64,000 bases of DNA from Thiogranum sp963752745 (GCA_963752745.1 CAVWAK010000035.1:1-64000); one strand, 5' to 3'. Counted from the first letter of the stretch, positions 28,197 through 38,528 are shown. Program-made: numbers and translations. The notes: generated from the sequence alone by a model not told the origin.

Positions 28197-29354
28197 TCAG
28201 TCAGCCTGGCGCCGCAAAAATGCCGGGATATCGAGGTAGTCCATGTCTTCGGTGGCTTTTGGTGGTGGCAACGTTTCACCAGCGGCCTGGTTACGGATCA
28301 CCGCAGGGCGATCGAGTTCCTGGTAGTCAACTTGACCGGTCTTCCTGCCACGCTGCACCAGTTTCATTGGTTCTGGTGTTTCCTGGAACTGTTCGACTCC
28401 GTTACCCAGACCAGTAGCCACCACCGTAACACGCAGCTCATCATGCATATCCGGATCGATAACCGTCCCTACAACCACAGTAGCCTCCGGCGAAGCGAAC
28501 TCCTTGACAGTGTTGCCGACTTCCTCGAACTCACCAATCGACAGGTCCAGACCGGCAGTGACATTCACCAGAATACCGTTGGCACCCATCAGGTCGATAT
28601 CTTCAAGCAGCGGACTGTGAACCGCCGATTCGGCCGCTTCGCGCGCACGGTCCTGACCGGAAGCAACGCCCGAGCCCATCATTGCCATACCCATTTCAGA
28701 CATCACAGTACGTACATCGGCAAAGTCGACGTTAATAAGGCCCGGACGGGTGATCAGTTCAGCAATACCCTGCACTGCACCCTGCAGTACATTGTTGGCC
28801 GCCTTGAAAGCGTTCAACAGGCTGACTTCCTTGCCCAGCACCGAGAGCAACTTCTCGTTAGGGATGGTAATCAGGGAATCTACATACTGACTAAGCTCAT
28901 TCAGCCCGCGATCTGCCACCGAAGTACGCTTGCCACCTTCAAACGGGAACGGCCTGGTGACTATAGCCACAGTCAGGATGCCCAGCTCCTTGGCAACCTG
29001 GGCCACAACAGGTGCCGCACCAGTACCGGTACCGCCACCCATTCCGGCAGTGATGAACAACATGTCTGCGCCATTAATACATTCGTGAATACGATCACGA
29101 TCTTCCATCGCGGCCTGGCGACCGATATCCGGGTTAGCGCCGGCACCCAAACCCTTGGTGATACTGCTACCCAGCTGCAACGTGGTACGGGCATTCATGT
29201 TAGTCAGCGCCTGCGCATCGGTGTTGGCACAGATAAACTCTACACCTTCGATGTCGGCCTCAACCATGTGTTGCACAGCATTACCGCCTCCACCACCGAC
29301 ACCCAGCACCTTTATTACGGCGTTTTGACTGTACGAATCCATTAACTCAAACAT
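28197..29354 (-). CDS. ftsZ: Cell division GTPase FtsZ
   Basis: 385 residues. It has the tubulin signature GMGGGTGTGAAP (~residues 103-114), the N-terminal VGGGGGNAVQHM and the T7 loop VDFADVRTVMSEMG. The conserved C-terminal peptide DYLDIPAFLRRQAD binds FtsA and ZipA. Upstream 36 bases is ftsA. Confidence 0.99.
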   Translation of the reverse strand: MFELMDSYSQNAVIKVLGVGGGGGNAVQHMVEADIEGVEFICANTDAQALTNMNARTTLQLGSSITKGLGAGANPDIGRQAAMEDRDRIHECINGADMLFITAGMGGGTGTGAAPVVAQVAKELGILTVAIVTRPFPFEGGKRTSVADRGLNELSQYVDSLITIPNEKLLSVLGKEVSLLNAFKAANNVLQGAVQGIAELITRPGLINVDFADVRTVMSEMGMAMMGSGVASGQDRAREAAESAVHSPLLEDIDLMGANGILVNVTAGLDLSIGEFEEVGNTVKEFASPEATVVVGTVIDPDMHDELRVTVVATGLGNGVEQFQETPEPMKLVQRGRKTGQVDYQELDRPAVIRNQAAGETLPPPKATEDMDYLDIPAFLRRQAD

Positions 29355-29390
29355 AACGACGTCTCCTCTCTTTGATTCAGTAAAAATGTC

Positions 29391-30626
29391 CTAGAAATTC
29401 CCTTGAAACCAGCTCTTCATCCGTTCCCAGACCCCGCGCACGCCATGCCCGAAATCAGTTTCGAAAGCCCGCTGTACACGGTTCTGGTTACCGAACAGCA
29501 ACAGGCCGACGCCGGTTGCATAAATCGGATTCCGCACCACGTCCACCAGGCCCATAACACTTTGCGGCACGCCAAGACGCACCGGCATGTGAAATACTTC
29601 CTCCGCAAGATCCATCAGTCCTTCGATTTTGGAACTGCCACCTGTCATAACGATGCCGGCAGCAATCAGGTCCTCGAATCCACTACGACGCAGTTCCGCC
29701 TGCACCAGCGTGAGCAACTCTTCGTAGCGTGGCTCGATCACTTCAGCAAGCGTTTGCCGCGCCAAACGTCGCGGTGGACGATCACCAACACTGGGCACCT
29801 CGATATTCTCATCACTGGCTGCCAGCTGTGTCAGTGCACAGGCATACTTGATCTTGATTTCCTCGGCGTACTGGGTCGGCGTACGCAAGGCAACCGCGAT
29901 ATCGTTGGTGACCTGGTCACCGGCAATGGGGATCACCGCGGTATGACGAATTGAACCCTCGGTGAATACAGCGATATCCGTCGTGCCGCCGCCGATATCA
30001 ACCAGGCAAACACCAAGATCCTTCTCGTCTTCGGTCAACACCGCATAGCTCGACGCAAGTTGTTCGAGAATAATATCGTCGACTTCCAGCCCGCAGCGGC
30101 GCACACACTTGATAATATTCTGCGCCGCACTGACGGCACCGGTGACCATATGCACCTTGGCCTCGAGACGCACACCGCACATGCCCACAGGCTCTCGAAT
30201 ACCATCCTGGTCATCAATGACGAACTCCTGTGGCAGGATGTGAAGGATTTTTTGATCCGCCGGAATAGCCACGGCGCGCGCCGCATCAATAACACGCTCC
30301 ACATCACTGGGGGTTACCTCCTTATCGCGAATCGCCACAATGCCGTGCGAATTGAGGCTGCGGATATGGCTGCCGGCAATCCCTGCATATACCGAATGAA
30401 TCTGACAGCCAGCCATCAGCTCGGCTTCTTCAACCGCCCGCTGAATGGAGTGCACTGTCGATTCGATATTTACCACCACACCTTTTTTCAAGCCTTTGGA
30501 TGGGTGTGAACCGATACCGATAATCTCGACGCCACCATCGGGCGCGATCTCGCCAACGATGGCGACAACTTTCGAGGTGCCTATATCAAGGCCGACGATC
30601 ATATTTTTTTCCAGTTTTTTCGACAT
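29391..30626 (-). CDS. ftsA: Cell division protein FtsA
   Basis: 411 residues, actin-like ATPase that anchors FtsZ to the membrane. It has phosphate-binding VGLDIGTSKVVAIVGE and DIGGGTTDIAVF, adenosine motif GIVMTGGSSKIEGL, and a C-terminal amphipathic tail VWERMKSWFQGNF. Lies 14 bases after ftsQ. Confidence 0.98.
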   Translation of the reverse strand: MSKKLEKNMIVGLDIGTSKVVAIVGEIAPDGGVEIIGIGSHPSKGLKKGVVVNIESTVHSIQRAVEEAELMAGCQIHSVYAGIAGSHIRSLNSHGIVAIRDKEVTPSDVERVIDAARAVAIPADQKILHILPQEFVIDDQDGIREPVGMCGVRLEAKVHMVTGAVSAAQNIIKCVRRCGLEVDDIILEQLASSYAVLTEDEKDLGVCLVDIGGGTTDIAVFTEGSIRHTAVIPIAGDQVTNDIAVALRTPTQYAEEIKIKYACALTQLAASDENIEVPSVGDRPPRRLARQTLAEVIEPRYEELLTLVQAELRRSGFEDLIAAGIVMTGGSSKIEGLMDLAEEVFHMPVRLGVPQSVMGLVDVVRNPIYATGVGLLLFGNQNRVQRAFETDFGHGVRGVWERMKSWFQGNF

Positions 30627-30640
30627 ACCTTATAACCGGT

Positions 30641-31417
30641 TTAACCGGCACCCTTGGCTGCTTTCCCGGAGTTATCCCAATGCACTGCAAAACCATGACC
30701 GTAACGCAGATCAACTGACCTCAACCGGCCGCTACCCGCTGCCAGAATCGCCGGATAAACGCGGACAAAACGCGCCAGCCGTTCCGCAGGCAGATTGCGC
30801 CCGACTTCCAGCACCAGGCCATTGCTCAACTCAACACGCCAGGTACGCCGCGCATCAAGCAACAGGCGCGCTACATCCAGCTGCAACGGCCGCACCAGTG
30901 CACTCATATCCCGGCGCATGGTCAGAACACGCTTTTGATGACCTTCCGGACCACTCAGCCATGGCAACCCCGATAGCTCGACGTGCATTTCAGGTGTGAA
31001 CACCTCTGCCCGGGCATTCATGTAGCCGTTGTCACCCCAATGCGCTACTGCCTGCTGTTCGAGCACCTTTATCTCCAGACGGTCAGGCCACACACGTCGA
31101 ACCGAGACTTTATCGACCCACGCCAGTTGCTGAAGTCGCTGCTGAATACCACTGACATCCATGACAAAGAAACCATCTGCAGCGAGCGGCTCCACTTGCG
31201 CCTGTAACAGCCCGGGTTGCAGGTGACGAAAATCTCCCTCGATACGCACCTGATTTACCGGCCACTGCTGAGGGTCCTGCATCCAGTCGAGCATCAGCGT
31301 CAAACCAATAGCACTGCCCACTACCGAGAGCACTGCCAACACCGGCCTCAACCAACCGACACCCAGTTCTAACTTCTGCTTGCGTCTGGCCTGCTTCCGC
31401 TTTTGCGTCTGCTTCAT
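30641..31417 (-). CDS. ftsQ: Cell division protein FtsQ
   Basis: 258 residues. A basic cytoplasmic start is followed by a single membrane helix (~25-50) and then the POTRA domain (VNQVRIEGDFRHL) and FtsQ domain (LAWVDKVSVRRVWPDRLEIKV). It bridges early and late divisome proteins. The start overlaps the ddl stop by 4 bases. Confidence 0.96.
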   Translation of the reverse strand: MKQTQKRKQARRKQKLELGVGWLRPVLAVLSVVGSAIGLTLMLDWMQDPQQWPVNQVRIEGDFRHLQPGLLQAQVEPLAADGFFVMDVSGIQQRLQQLAWVDKVSVRRVWPDRLEIKVLEQQAVAHWGDNGYMNARAEVFTPEMHVELSGLPWLSGPEGHQKRVLTMRRDMSALVRPLQLDVARLLLDARRTWRVELSNGLVLEVGRNLPAERLARFVRVYPAILAAGSGRLRSVDLRYGHGFAVHWDNSGKAAKGAG

Positions 31418-32361
31418 TGCACACCCCGCGCTTGCCTACCGGTTTCGAGAATGCGCCAGACCAGCTCCGGCATATCCCAGCCGTGCTGCCTGGCAGCCAT
31501 GGGAACCAGACTGTGGTCTGTCATACCCGGCACTGTATTAACCTCTATTAACCAGGGGCGCCCAACCTCATCCAGCATAAAATCCACTCGCCCCCAGCCG
31601 CTTGCACCCACCGCCTCAAAAGCTCGAAGCGACAGCGTCTTTAGCTTGTCTTCCTGTTCAACAGGCAACCCACATGGACAGTGATATTGCGTCGTATCAG
31701 CTTGATACTTGGCTTCGTAGTCATAGAATTCGCGCGGCGTTTCCAGCCTGATCAATGGCAAGACCGTTTCACCAACAATTGCCGCGGTATATTCAGGACC
31801 TTCTACCCAGCATTCCGCCAGCACCTCGTGATCGTAACTATCAGCCGCCTGCCATGCCTGCTCGAGATCAGCCGCCCGGTCAACTTTGGCCATACCAATA
31901 CTTGAACCTTCATGCACCGGCTTTAACATCATCGGAAAACCCAGCTCCGCAGATGCAGGCATCAAATCATTTACATTACGCAAAACAGCAAACCCGGGCG
32001 TTGGCAAATCAACACCTCTCCAGAGCTGCTTGGTACGCAGCTTGTCCATAGCCAGCGCCGACCCCAAAACACCACTACCGGTAAATGGCAATCCCATCGT
32101 CTCAAGCAGCCCTTGCATGACACCGCATTCGCCACCGCGACCATGAAGCGCAATAAAGGCACAGTCAAAATTACCGTCCTCAAGTTGCCTGACAAAATCC
32201 TTGTCGCCTGCATCAAGCGCATGCGCATCGACACCACGCTGTTGCAGTGCCTGCAATACCTGTTCACCACTTTTCAGGGATATTTCCCGCTCCGCAGAGT
32301 GGCCACCCATGAGTACCGCCACCTTGCCGAAAGCTTCAGCCTTGTCGACCATCAGCCTCAC
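31414..32361 (-). CDS. ddl: D-alanine--D-alanine ligase
   Basis: 315 residues. ATP-grasp enzyme making the D-Ala-D-Ala dipeptide for peptidoglycan. MGGHSAEREISLKSG and ALHGRGGECGVMQGLLE are diagnostic, as are PVHEGSSIGM and LIEVNTVPGMTDHSLVP. The E. coli order murC-ddl-ftsQ is altered only by murB lying between. Confidence 0.97.
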   Translation of the reverse strand: MRLMVDKAEAFGKVAVLMGGHSAEREISLKSGEQVLQALQQRGVDAHALDAGDKDFVRQLEDGNFDCAFIALHGRGGECGVMQGLLETMGLPFTGSGVLGSALAMDKLRTKQLWRGVDLPTPGFAVLRNVNDLMPASAELGFPMMLKPVHEGSSIGMAKVDRAADLEQAWQAADSYDHEVLAECWVEGPEYTAAIVGETVLPLIRLETPREFYDYEAKYQADTTQYHCPCGLPVEQEDKLKTLSLRAFEAVGASGWGRVDFMLDEVGRPWLIEVNTVPGMTDHSLVPMAARQHGWDMPELVWRILETGRQARGVQ

Positions 32362-33239
32362 ACAAACTCCCCGATAATGCGCACTTCCGGCTCAAGGCGT
32401 ATGCCATGCTCCTGCTGTACACGTTCCTGTACATAGCGAATCAGCGCTTCGATATCGGCTGCTTTGGCATCACCGAGATTAACTATGAAGTTTGCGTGTT
32501 TTTCCGAAACCTGTGCATTCCCGATCTGCTCACCCTTGAGCCCACAACTCTCGATCAGGCGCGCAGAAAAATCGTTGGGAGGATTCCTGAATACCGAACC
32601 ACAACTTGGCAACTGGGTAGGTTGCGTAGCTGAACGCTTCTCCAGCAGACTGCGGATACGCGCCTGGGCACTGCCTGTATCGCCAGGCTGCAATTGCAGC
32701 TCTGCGGATACAAACCATTCATTCTCGGGACCGGTAACTGTTCGGTAGCTGACCTGATAGGCATCACGCACACGACTATACAGTTCGCCACGGTGCCCCA
32801 GTGTTTCCACGCTGCGTACCAGCGGCCAGGTTTCACCGCCAAAAGCACCGGCATTCATCGCCAGAGCACCGCCCATAGTGCCAGGAATCCCGGCCAGAAA
32901 TTCAGCACCGGTAAGTCCGGCCCGTGCCGCAAAACGTGCCACCTTGGCACAGCTGACGCCGGCACCGGCACGGATGCGGTAATCACCGAGTTGCTCCAGG
33001 GTATCCAGTCCTCCAAAGGGCAGAATGACAGTACCGCGTATACCCCCGTCACGGACCAGCAGATTGCTACCGAGCCCGACCCAGACCAGTTGCTCCTGCA
33101 CAGGCAAGCCTGCAAGAAACTGGCGCAGATCATCGAGGTCTGCCGGTCGGTAACAGCGGTCTGCCGGTCCGCCGGCACGCCAGCTGGTATGAGCCGACAT
33201 TGGCTCGTCGGTTTTCAGTTCACCACGCAATCCGCTCAT
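32358..33239 (-). CDS. murB: UDP-N-acetylenolpyruvoylglucosamine reductase MurB
   Basis: 293 residues from ATG 33239 (SGLRGELKTDEPMSAHTSWR); ATG 33254 and the farther TTG 33365 are alternatives, but residues upstream show no family similarity. FAD-binding core with VWVGLGSNLLVRDGG and the type I MurB motifs GIPGTMGGALAMNAGAFGGE and PSCGSVFRNP. It reduces the enolpyruvyl group to lactyl ether. A 181-base stretch separates this start from the murC stop, unusual in this tightly packed operon. Confidence 0.95.
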   Translation of the reverse strand: MSGLRGELKTDEPMSAHTSWRAGGPADRCYRPADLDDLRQFLAGLPVQEQLVWVGLGSNLLVRDGGIRGTVILPFGGLDTLEQLGDYRIRAGAGVSCAKVARFAARAGLTGAEFLAGIPGTMGGALAMNAGAFGGETWPLVRSVETLGHRGELYSRVRDAYQVSYRTVTGPENEWFVSAELQLQPGDTGSAQARIRSLLEKRSATQPTQLPSCGSVFRNPPNDFSARLIESCGLKGEQIGNAQVSEKHANFIVNLGDAKAADIEALIRYVQERVQQEHGIRLEPEVRIIGEFV

Positions 33240-33420
33240 AGACTCCGCTGCCATCATGATTTGCACTTGACTCCCTGGCTCGCTGCCGTTCGCCGGTTGC
33301 CTCCCCGTACAACTCGTGCGCTCTGCCAAATCGATAACCTGCGCAGCGGTTGTGCGATCCACCAACGGCTCTGCAACGGTTCACCACACCCCATGTGAAA
33401 CCGGAACTTGCAACTGCCAC

Positions 33421-34872
33421 TCATTGATTTCCTCCTGTGTCCAACTGGACAAGCGCTTCAGGCAATACTGCAGCCGCGGCACCAATGGAACCTGCGCCCA
33501 GAGTGAGCACCAGGTCACCGGCCTGCAGTACGCCACTCAGAACATCCGGCAGACTGGAAAGATCTTCCACAAATACAGGATCCACACGACCACGACCGCG
33601 CACTGCGCGACACAGTGCTCGCCCATCAGCACCCGTTATGGGAGTTTCACCAGCCGGAAAAACTTCGGTAACGATTAACAAATCTGTATTGGTCAGCACC
33701 TGCGCGAAGTCATCAAACAGATCAAGCGTTCGACTGTAGCGGTGTGGCTGAAACACGGTAACAAGGCGCCGTTCAGGCCAGCCATTACGCACGGCCTCCA
33801 GTGTTGCTGCGATTTCACTCGGATGGTGGCCATAGTCATCGATAAACAACACCGAACCACCAGCAAGCGATTGCTCCGCGCCAATCTGAAAGCGCCGCCC
33901 GATGCCGGCAAAAGTCTGCAATGCATGCTGAATGCTCGCATCATCAACGCCCAGTTCGCGCGCCACCGTTACTGCTGCGAGTGCATTAAGCACGTTATGA
34001 TGACCCGGCATATTGAGCACGACCGGCAGAGGAGCATAATCTGCCTGATGAATCTCGAAATGCATCTGCCGACCCTGCTGATTGATATTCATTGCGCGCA
34101 AGTCCGCGTCTTCAGAGACAATGCCGTAAGTGCGTACCTGGCGCGTGATTTCCGGAAGCACTTCACGCACGTTGGGGTCATCGATGCAGACAACCGCTTC
34201 GCCATAGAATGGCAAGTGATGAAGGAACTCGACAAAGGTCTGGCGCAGGCGCTGAAAATCGCCCTCGTATGTCGATAAATGATCAGCGTCGATGTTGGTA
34301 ATAATGGCCAGCATCGGCTGCAAATATAAGAACGAAGCGTCACTTTCATCAGCCTCGGCGACCAGGTAACGGCCACTGCCAAGACGAGCATTGGTATTAG
34401 CGCTGTTCAGCAACCCGCCAATAACAAACGTCGGATCCAGACCACCCTCAGCCAGCAGGCTGGCGACCAGGCTTGTCGTTGTCGTCTTTCCGTGTGTGCC
34501 TGCTACCGCTATGCCATAGCGGAAACGCATAATCTCGGCAAGCATTTCTGCGCGCGGCACAATTGGAATGCGACGTTCACGTGCAGCAGCCACCTCCGGG
34601 TTATCGTCCTGCACTGCACTGGATACCACTACCACGTCAACATCCGCTACATGTTCGGCATGATGGCCGAACCGGACTGCAACACCCTGATCGGACAAGC
34701 GCCGGGTTACAGCGCTTTCACGCAGGTCTGACCCACTAACTACGTAGCCGAGATTAACCAGCACTTCGGCGATACCGCTCATACCCGCACCGCCAATACC
34801 GACAAAGTGAGTACGACGGATACGCCCCATGGCATCTGGCTGCACTGGCGGTGACAGTATCGCCGGCATCAT
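33421..34872 (-). CDS. murC: UDP-N-acetylmuramate--L-alanine ligase MurC
   Basis: 483 residues. FVGIGGAGMSGIAEVL forms the N-terminal Rossmann loop; the ATP loop is AVAGTHGKTTTTS. HHPSEIAATLEA and FQPHRYSRT are typical MurC motifs. First amino-acid addition to UDP-MurNAc. The start overlaps the murG stop by 4 bases. The last codons include AGGAGG, a strong ribosome-binding sequence for whatever follows. Confidence 0.98.
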   Translation of the reverse strand: MMPAILSPPVQPDAMGRIRRTHFVGIGGAGMSGIAEVLVNLGYVVSGSDLRESAVTRRLSDQGVAVRFGHHAEHVADVDVVVVSSAVQDDNPEVAAARERRIPIVPRAEMLAEIMRFRYGIAVAGTHGKTTTTSLVASLLAEGGLDPTFVIGGLLNSANTNARLGSGRYLVAEADESDASFLYLQPMLAIITNIDADHLSTYEGDFQRLRQTFVEFLHHLPFYGEAVVCIDDPNVREVLPEITRQVRTYGIVSEDADLRAMNINQQGRQMHFEIHQADYAPLPVVLNMPGHHNVLNALAAVTVARELGVDDASIQHALQTFAGIGRRFQIGAEQSLAGGSVLFIDDYGHHPSEIAATLEAVRNGWPERRLVTVFQPHRYSRTLDLFDDFAQVLTNTDLLIVTEVFPAGETPITGADGRALCRAVRGRGRVDPVFVEDLSSLPDVLSGVLQAGDLVLTLGAGSIGAAAAVLPEALVQLDTGGNQ

Positions 34873-35948
34873 GCAGCCTCCCGCCAGCCGCTTGCGGCTA
34901 TACAGTGAGCAGCAACTTGCTGCGCCGCATCTGGCATAGCGCGTTCGCGAGCGCGTTGAGCCATTTGCAGCAGTTGTTGCGGCTGCTGCAGCAGCTGCAG
35001 CAACTCAAGCAGACGCGGCACATTCAACTCTGTTTGCGGCAGCAGCACGGCACCACCAACACTAACCAGGTAATCTGCATTGCTTGTCTGATGGTCATCG
35101 ACAGCGTACGGATAAGGCACCAGGATGGATGCAACGCCGGTAGCTGCCAGTTCGGCAACAGTCAGCGCCCCGGCCCGGCACAGCACCAGGTCAGCCCATT
35201 GATAGGCTTCCGCCATATCATCAATAAATGCATCCAGTTGCACCTCTACACCGGCGTCACTGTAGGCCTTGCGTGCCGCATCAATCAGTTTCAGACCGGT
35301 CTGATGCCAGACGTCTGGACGCTGTTCCGGCTCCATGGAGGCCAGTGCTGCGGGCACTTGCTCGTTAAGTACAGCGGCTCCGAGGCTGCCGCCAACAACC
35401 AGCAGTCGCGGTTTACGTCCATTAAGCAAGGCACCTGAAAACCGGTTATCCGCAATACTGCTGCGCACTGGATTTCCAGTGAGCAGAGCATTTTTCAGGC
35501 TGCCCGGGAAAGCCTCGAGCACCGGTTGAGCGAGAGGCGCAAGCAGGCGATTGGTGAGTCCCGCAATCGAGTTCTGCTCATGTATAACCAGCGGTCTGCG
35601 CAGTAGCCATGCCATCAACCCACCTGGTCCGGTAGTAAAACCACCCATGCCAAGCACCGCTGCTGGCCGCACTTTCAGAAGCACAGCACCGGCCTGTAGC
35701 AACGCCCATATCAACATGACGGGTGCGCCCAGCTTGCGCAGCAAACCCTTGCCACGCAGCCCTTTAACGTTTATCCAGTGCACTGGAATACCGGTAGGCG
35801 GCACCACGCGCGCCTCCAGACCGACATGAGTACCCAGCCAATGTACCGGCCACCCCTGCGCCTGCAACTGTTCCGCAACAGCCAGCGCCGGAAATACGTG
35901 ACCACCGGTACCACCCGCCATAATCAGCATGGGACGCCGCTCTCTCAT
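34869..35948 (-). CDS. murG: Lipid II-forming GlcNAc transferase MurG
   Basis: 359 residues. GT28-family glycosyltransferase with the glycine-rich loop MAGGTGGHVFPALAVAE, a second loop LLVVGGSLGA and the donor-binding CRAGALTVAELAATG. It adds GlcNAc to lipid I at the inner leaflet. 4-base overlaps on both sides with ftsW and murC. Confidence 0.98.
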   Translation of the reverse strand: MRERRPMLIMAGGTGGHVFPALAVAEQLQAQGWPVHWLGTHVGLEARVVPPTGIPVHWINVKGLRGKGLLRKLGAPVMLIWALLQAGAVLLKVRPAAVLGMGGFTTGPGGLMAWLLRRPLVIHEQNSIAGLTNRLLAPLAQPVLEAFPGSLKNALLTGNPVRSSIADNRFSGALLNGRKPRLLVVGGSLGAAVLNEQVPAALASMEPEQRPDVWHQTGLKLIDAARKAYSDAGVEVQLDAFIDDMAEAYQWADLVLCRAGALTVAELAATGVASILVPYPYAVDDHQTSNADYLVSVGGAVLLPQTELNVPRLLELLQLLQQPQQLLQMAQRARERAMPDAAQQVAAHCIAASGWREAA

Positions 35949-37153
35949 CGCGTCCTCCGCCTGCGTTTAGCTGCTTCACTGCCTGAAGCCGGCAGGCCAT
36001 TCACTGTGCAACGGGTTTCATAGTCGATACGTAACAACAGCGCAATGGCGACACAGCTGAGCAACATGCTACTGCCGCCATAACTCATCAGCGGCAGCGT
36101 CAGCCCCTTGGTCGGCAACAGGCCGGTATTCACACCCACATTGATAATGGCCTGCATGCCCAGCCAGGTGCCGATACCATAAGACAGATAGGCTGCAAAC
36201 AGGTTGCCACCCTGCTCTGCGGTAGCCGCAATGCTGTAGGCACGGAACACCACGAAAGCATATAAACCGAGCAGCACCATGATGCCGACTAAACCCATTT
36301 CCTCAGCAAATACCGCAAACACGAAATCGGTATGCGCTTCCGGCAAATAGAAAAGCTTTTGCACGCTGGCGCCCAGTCCCACGCCGAACCATTCTCCGCG
36401 ACCAATAGCGATGAGCGACTGGGTCAGCTGAAAATCAGTATTGAACGGGTCATTCCAGGGGTCGATAAATGTCGTTAAACGACTCAGGCGATATGGCGAA
36501 GTAATCGCCAGCGTCGCAAACGCTCCACCAGCCAGCGCAATCAGTCCACCAAACTTCCATAGACTGACGCCTGCCATAAACATCATCACCAGCGCAGTGG
36601 TCATCAGAACCACGGTGGCACCAAAGTCCGGCTCTAGCAGCAACAGCCCTGCTGCGACCAACAGTAAACCCAGCGGCTTCATAAAACCGGCGCCAGTATT
36701 GCGCACCTCATCACCGCGCCTGACCAGGTAGCCAGCCATATAAATGATTGCCAGCAGCTTGGCCGGCTCGGATACCTGCAGGCGAATAATACCGAGGTTG
36801 ATCCAGCGCGTACTGCCGTTGACCTCGACACCAACCCCGGGAACCAACACCAGGGCCAGCATGAGAATTGCCAGCAGGATGCAAAGCAAGCTGCTCTTTT
36901 CCCACCAGGCCATCTGGATACGCAAAACCAGCAGTCCGAGGCCCAGGCCAATGGCCAGGTAGAAACTCTGGCGCACCGCAAAGTGAAAGATACCGACATC
37001 GAGTCGTTCAGCCACCGGCATGGAGGCAGAAGCCACCATCACCAGCCCGATAGAAAACAGCGCTACCACCGCAATGATCAATGGATAGTCCAGCGGCGGC
37101 AGATGATCTCCACGCCGCCGGGGCAGCTCCGGTAACAACATCGCCAGGCTCAT
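35945..37153 (-). CDS. ftsW: Septal SEDS glycosyltransferase FtsW
   Basis: 402 residues, about ten membrane helices. SEDS signatures include VNGSTRWINLG, QPSEPAKL-like VSEPAKLLAIIYMAGYLV, and the C-terminal LPLMSYGGSSML. It polymerises glycan strands with FtsI at the septum. Overlaps murD and murG by 4 bases each. Confidence 0.97.
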   Translation of the reverse strand: MSLAMLLPELPRRRGDHLPPLDYPLIIAVVALFSIGLVMVASASMPVAERLDVGIFHFAVRQSFYLAIGLGLGLLVLRIQMAWWEKSSLLCILLAILMLALVLVPGVGVEVNGSTRWINLGIIRLQVSEPAKLLAIIYMAGYLVRRGDEVRNTGAGFMKPLGLLLVAAGLLLLEPDFGATVVLMTTALVMMFMAGVSLWKFGGLIALAGGAFATLAITSPYRLSRLTTFIDPWNDPFNTDFQLTQSLIAIGRGEWFGVGLGASVQKLFYLPEAHTDFVFAVFAEEMGLVGIMVLLGLYAFVVFRAYSIAATAEQGGNLFAAYLSYGIGTWLGMQAIINVGVNTGLLPTKGLTLPLMSYGGSSMLLSCVAIALLLRIDYETRCTVNGLPASGSEAAKRRRRTR

Positions 37154-38511
37154 CGACCCAACTCCTGAACAGCCCGCACGAAGGACTCACCACGTGCCTG
37201 GTAGTTGGTGAACATATCGAAGCTCGCACAGGCAGGTGACAAGAGAACGCTGTCCCCCGGACTGGCCAGGATATCTGCAGCCTGAACAGCCGCTTCCAGA
37301 CTTGCCGCGCGTTGCACAACCACACGACCGGCCAATGCCTGCTCGATCTCATCTGCGGCCTCCCCGATCAACACTACAGCCTTGACGTGATTTTCCACAC
37401 CAACCGCAAACCCGTGGAAGTCAGCATCCTTGCCTTGCCCGCCGGCGATTAACACCAGCGGTGTGTCAAACCCCTGCACCGCAGCCAACGCAGCACCAAT
37501 ATTCGTGGCCTTGGAATCGTTGTACCAGGCGACACCGTTGCGTTCTGCCACCCACTGGGTGCGATGTGGCAAGCCCTGAAATTCCCTCAGCACCTGCAGC
37601 ATGGCATTGCGCTCAAGGCCAGCGGCCTCACCAAGTGCCAGCGCCGCCACTGCATTTGCCAGATTGTGGCGCCCCGGCAAACGTAAATGCGCTACCGGCA
37701 TCCAGCGTTCGCCGCCGCGGACAATCCATTCACCCGCGCCAGAATCGATGATGCCGAAATCACCTTCGGCAGGCTCATTCAAACCAAAGCTTACCGTTTT
37801 AGCAGCTGATGCCAGTGCTGCGGCAGCGACATCATCCCGGTTTACTATCTGCACCTGCGCCCCTGCATACACCTGCCGCTTGGCATCAGCGTATGCCTCT
37901 ATCGATGCATAGCGATCCAGGTGATCGGCGCTGATATTCAGTACTGTCGCCGCAAGGCAGCGAAGACTGCTCAATGTTTCCAACTGGAAACTGGATAGCT
38001 CCAGCACATAAAAATCAGGTTCCTGCGCCTGCAACAAATCCAGCGCCGGCGTACCGAGGTTGCCTCCGATACGCACATCCTTGCCGGCCTGGCGCGCCAT
38101 CTCACCGACCAGAGTGGTCACCGTACTTTTGCCATTCGACCCGGTAATACCAATGACGGGAGCGACCGCGCTGCGCGCGAATAGCTCAATATCACCGATA
38201 ACCTCAACGCCTCGCGCCTGGGCCTCAAGTAGCAGCGGCTCCGAAAGCGCAACACCCGGGCTCAACACGATGCGCTCGGCACGCGCAAATATGCTGGCAT
38301 CGAATCCACCGATAAACAGCGCAACGTCTGGTAACTCGTGACGTATCGCCTCCAGCTCAGGCGGCGCTTCGCGACTGTCTGTAACCGCGACCTCGACCCC
38401 ACGGGCCGCCAGAAAACGTGCGACCGACAGCCCGGTCACACCCAGACCGACTACCAGCGTGCGTTGCGGCTGCTGTGCTTGATTAACCATGTCGTGTGCT
38501 GTTGCGCTCAT
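37150..38511 (-). CDS. murD: UDP-N-acetylmuramoylalanine--D-glutamate ligase MurD
   Basis: 453 residues. VVGLGVTGLSVARFL opens the Rossmann domain and GITGSNGKSTVTTLVGEM is the ATP loop; YNDSKATN is the conserved MurD segment. Start at ATG 38511 with AAGGG very close; the ATG at 38490 (MVNQAQQ) is an alternative. Separated from mraY by 104 bases that hold a candidate micro-ORF. Confidence 0.97.
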   Translation of the reverse strand: MSATAHDMVNQAQQPQRTLVVGLGVTGLSVARFLAARGVEVAVTDSREAPPELEAIRHELPDVALFIGGFDASIFARAERIVLSPGVALSEPLLLEAQARGVEVIGDIELFARSAVAPVIGITGSNGKSTVTTLVGEMARQAGKDVRIGGNLGTPALDLLQAQEPDFYVLELSSFQLETLSSLRCLAATVLNISADHLDRYASIEAYADAKRQVYAGAQVQIVNRDDVAAAALASAAKTVSFGLNEPAEGDFGIIDSGAGEWIVRGGERWMPVAHLRLPGRHNLANAVAALALGEAAGLERNAMLQVLREFQGLPHRTQWVAERNGVAWYNDSKATNIGAALAAVQGFDTPLVLIAGGQGKDADFHGFAVGVENHVKAVVLIGEAADEIEQALAGRVVVQRAASLEAAVQAADILASPGDSVLLSPACASFDMFTNYQARGESFVRAVQELGR

Positions 38512-38528
38512 CCCTTCTGTTCTACAAG

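Noticed and set aside
28332..29345. A 337-codon open frame antisense to ftsZ
   Set aside because: Shadow of a high-GC conserved gene; no family-like sequence, and ftsZ is certain on the other strand.
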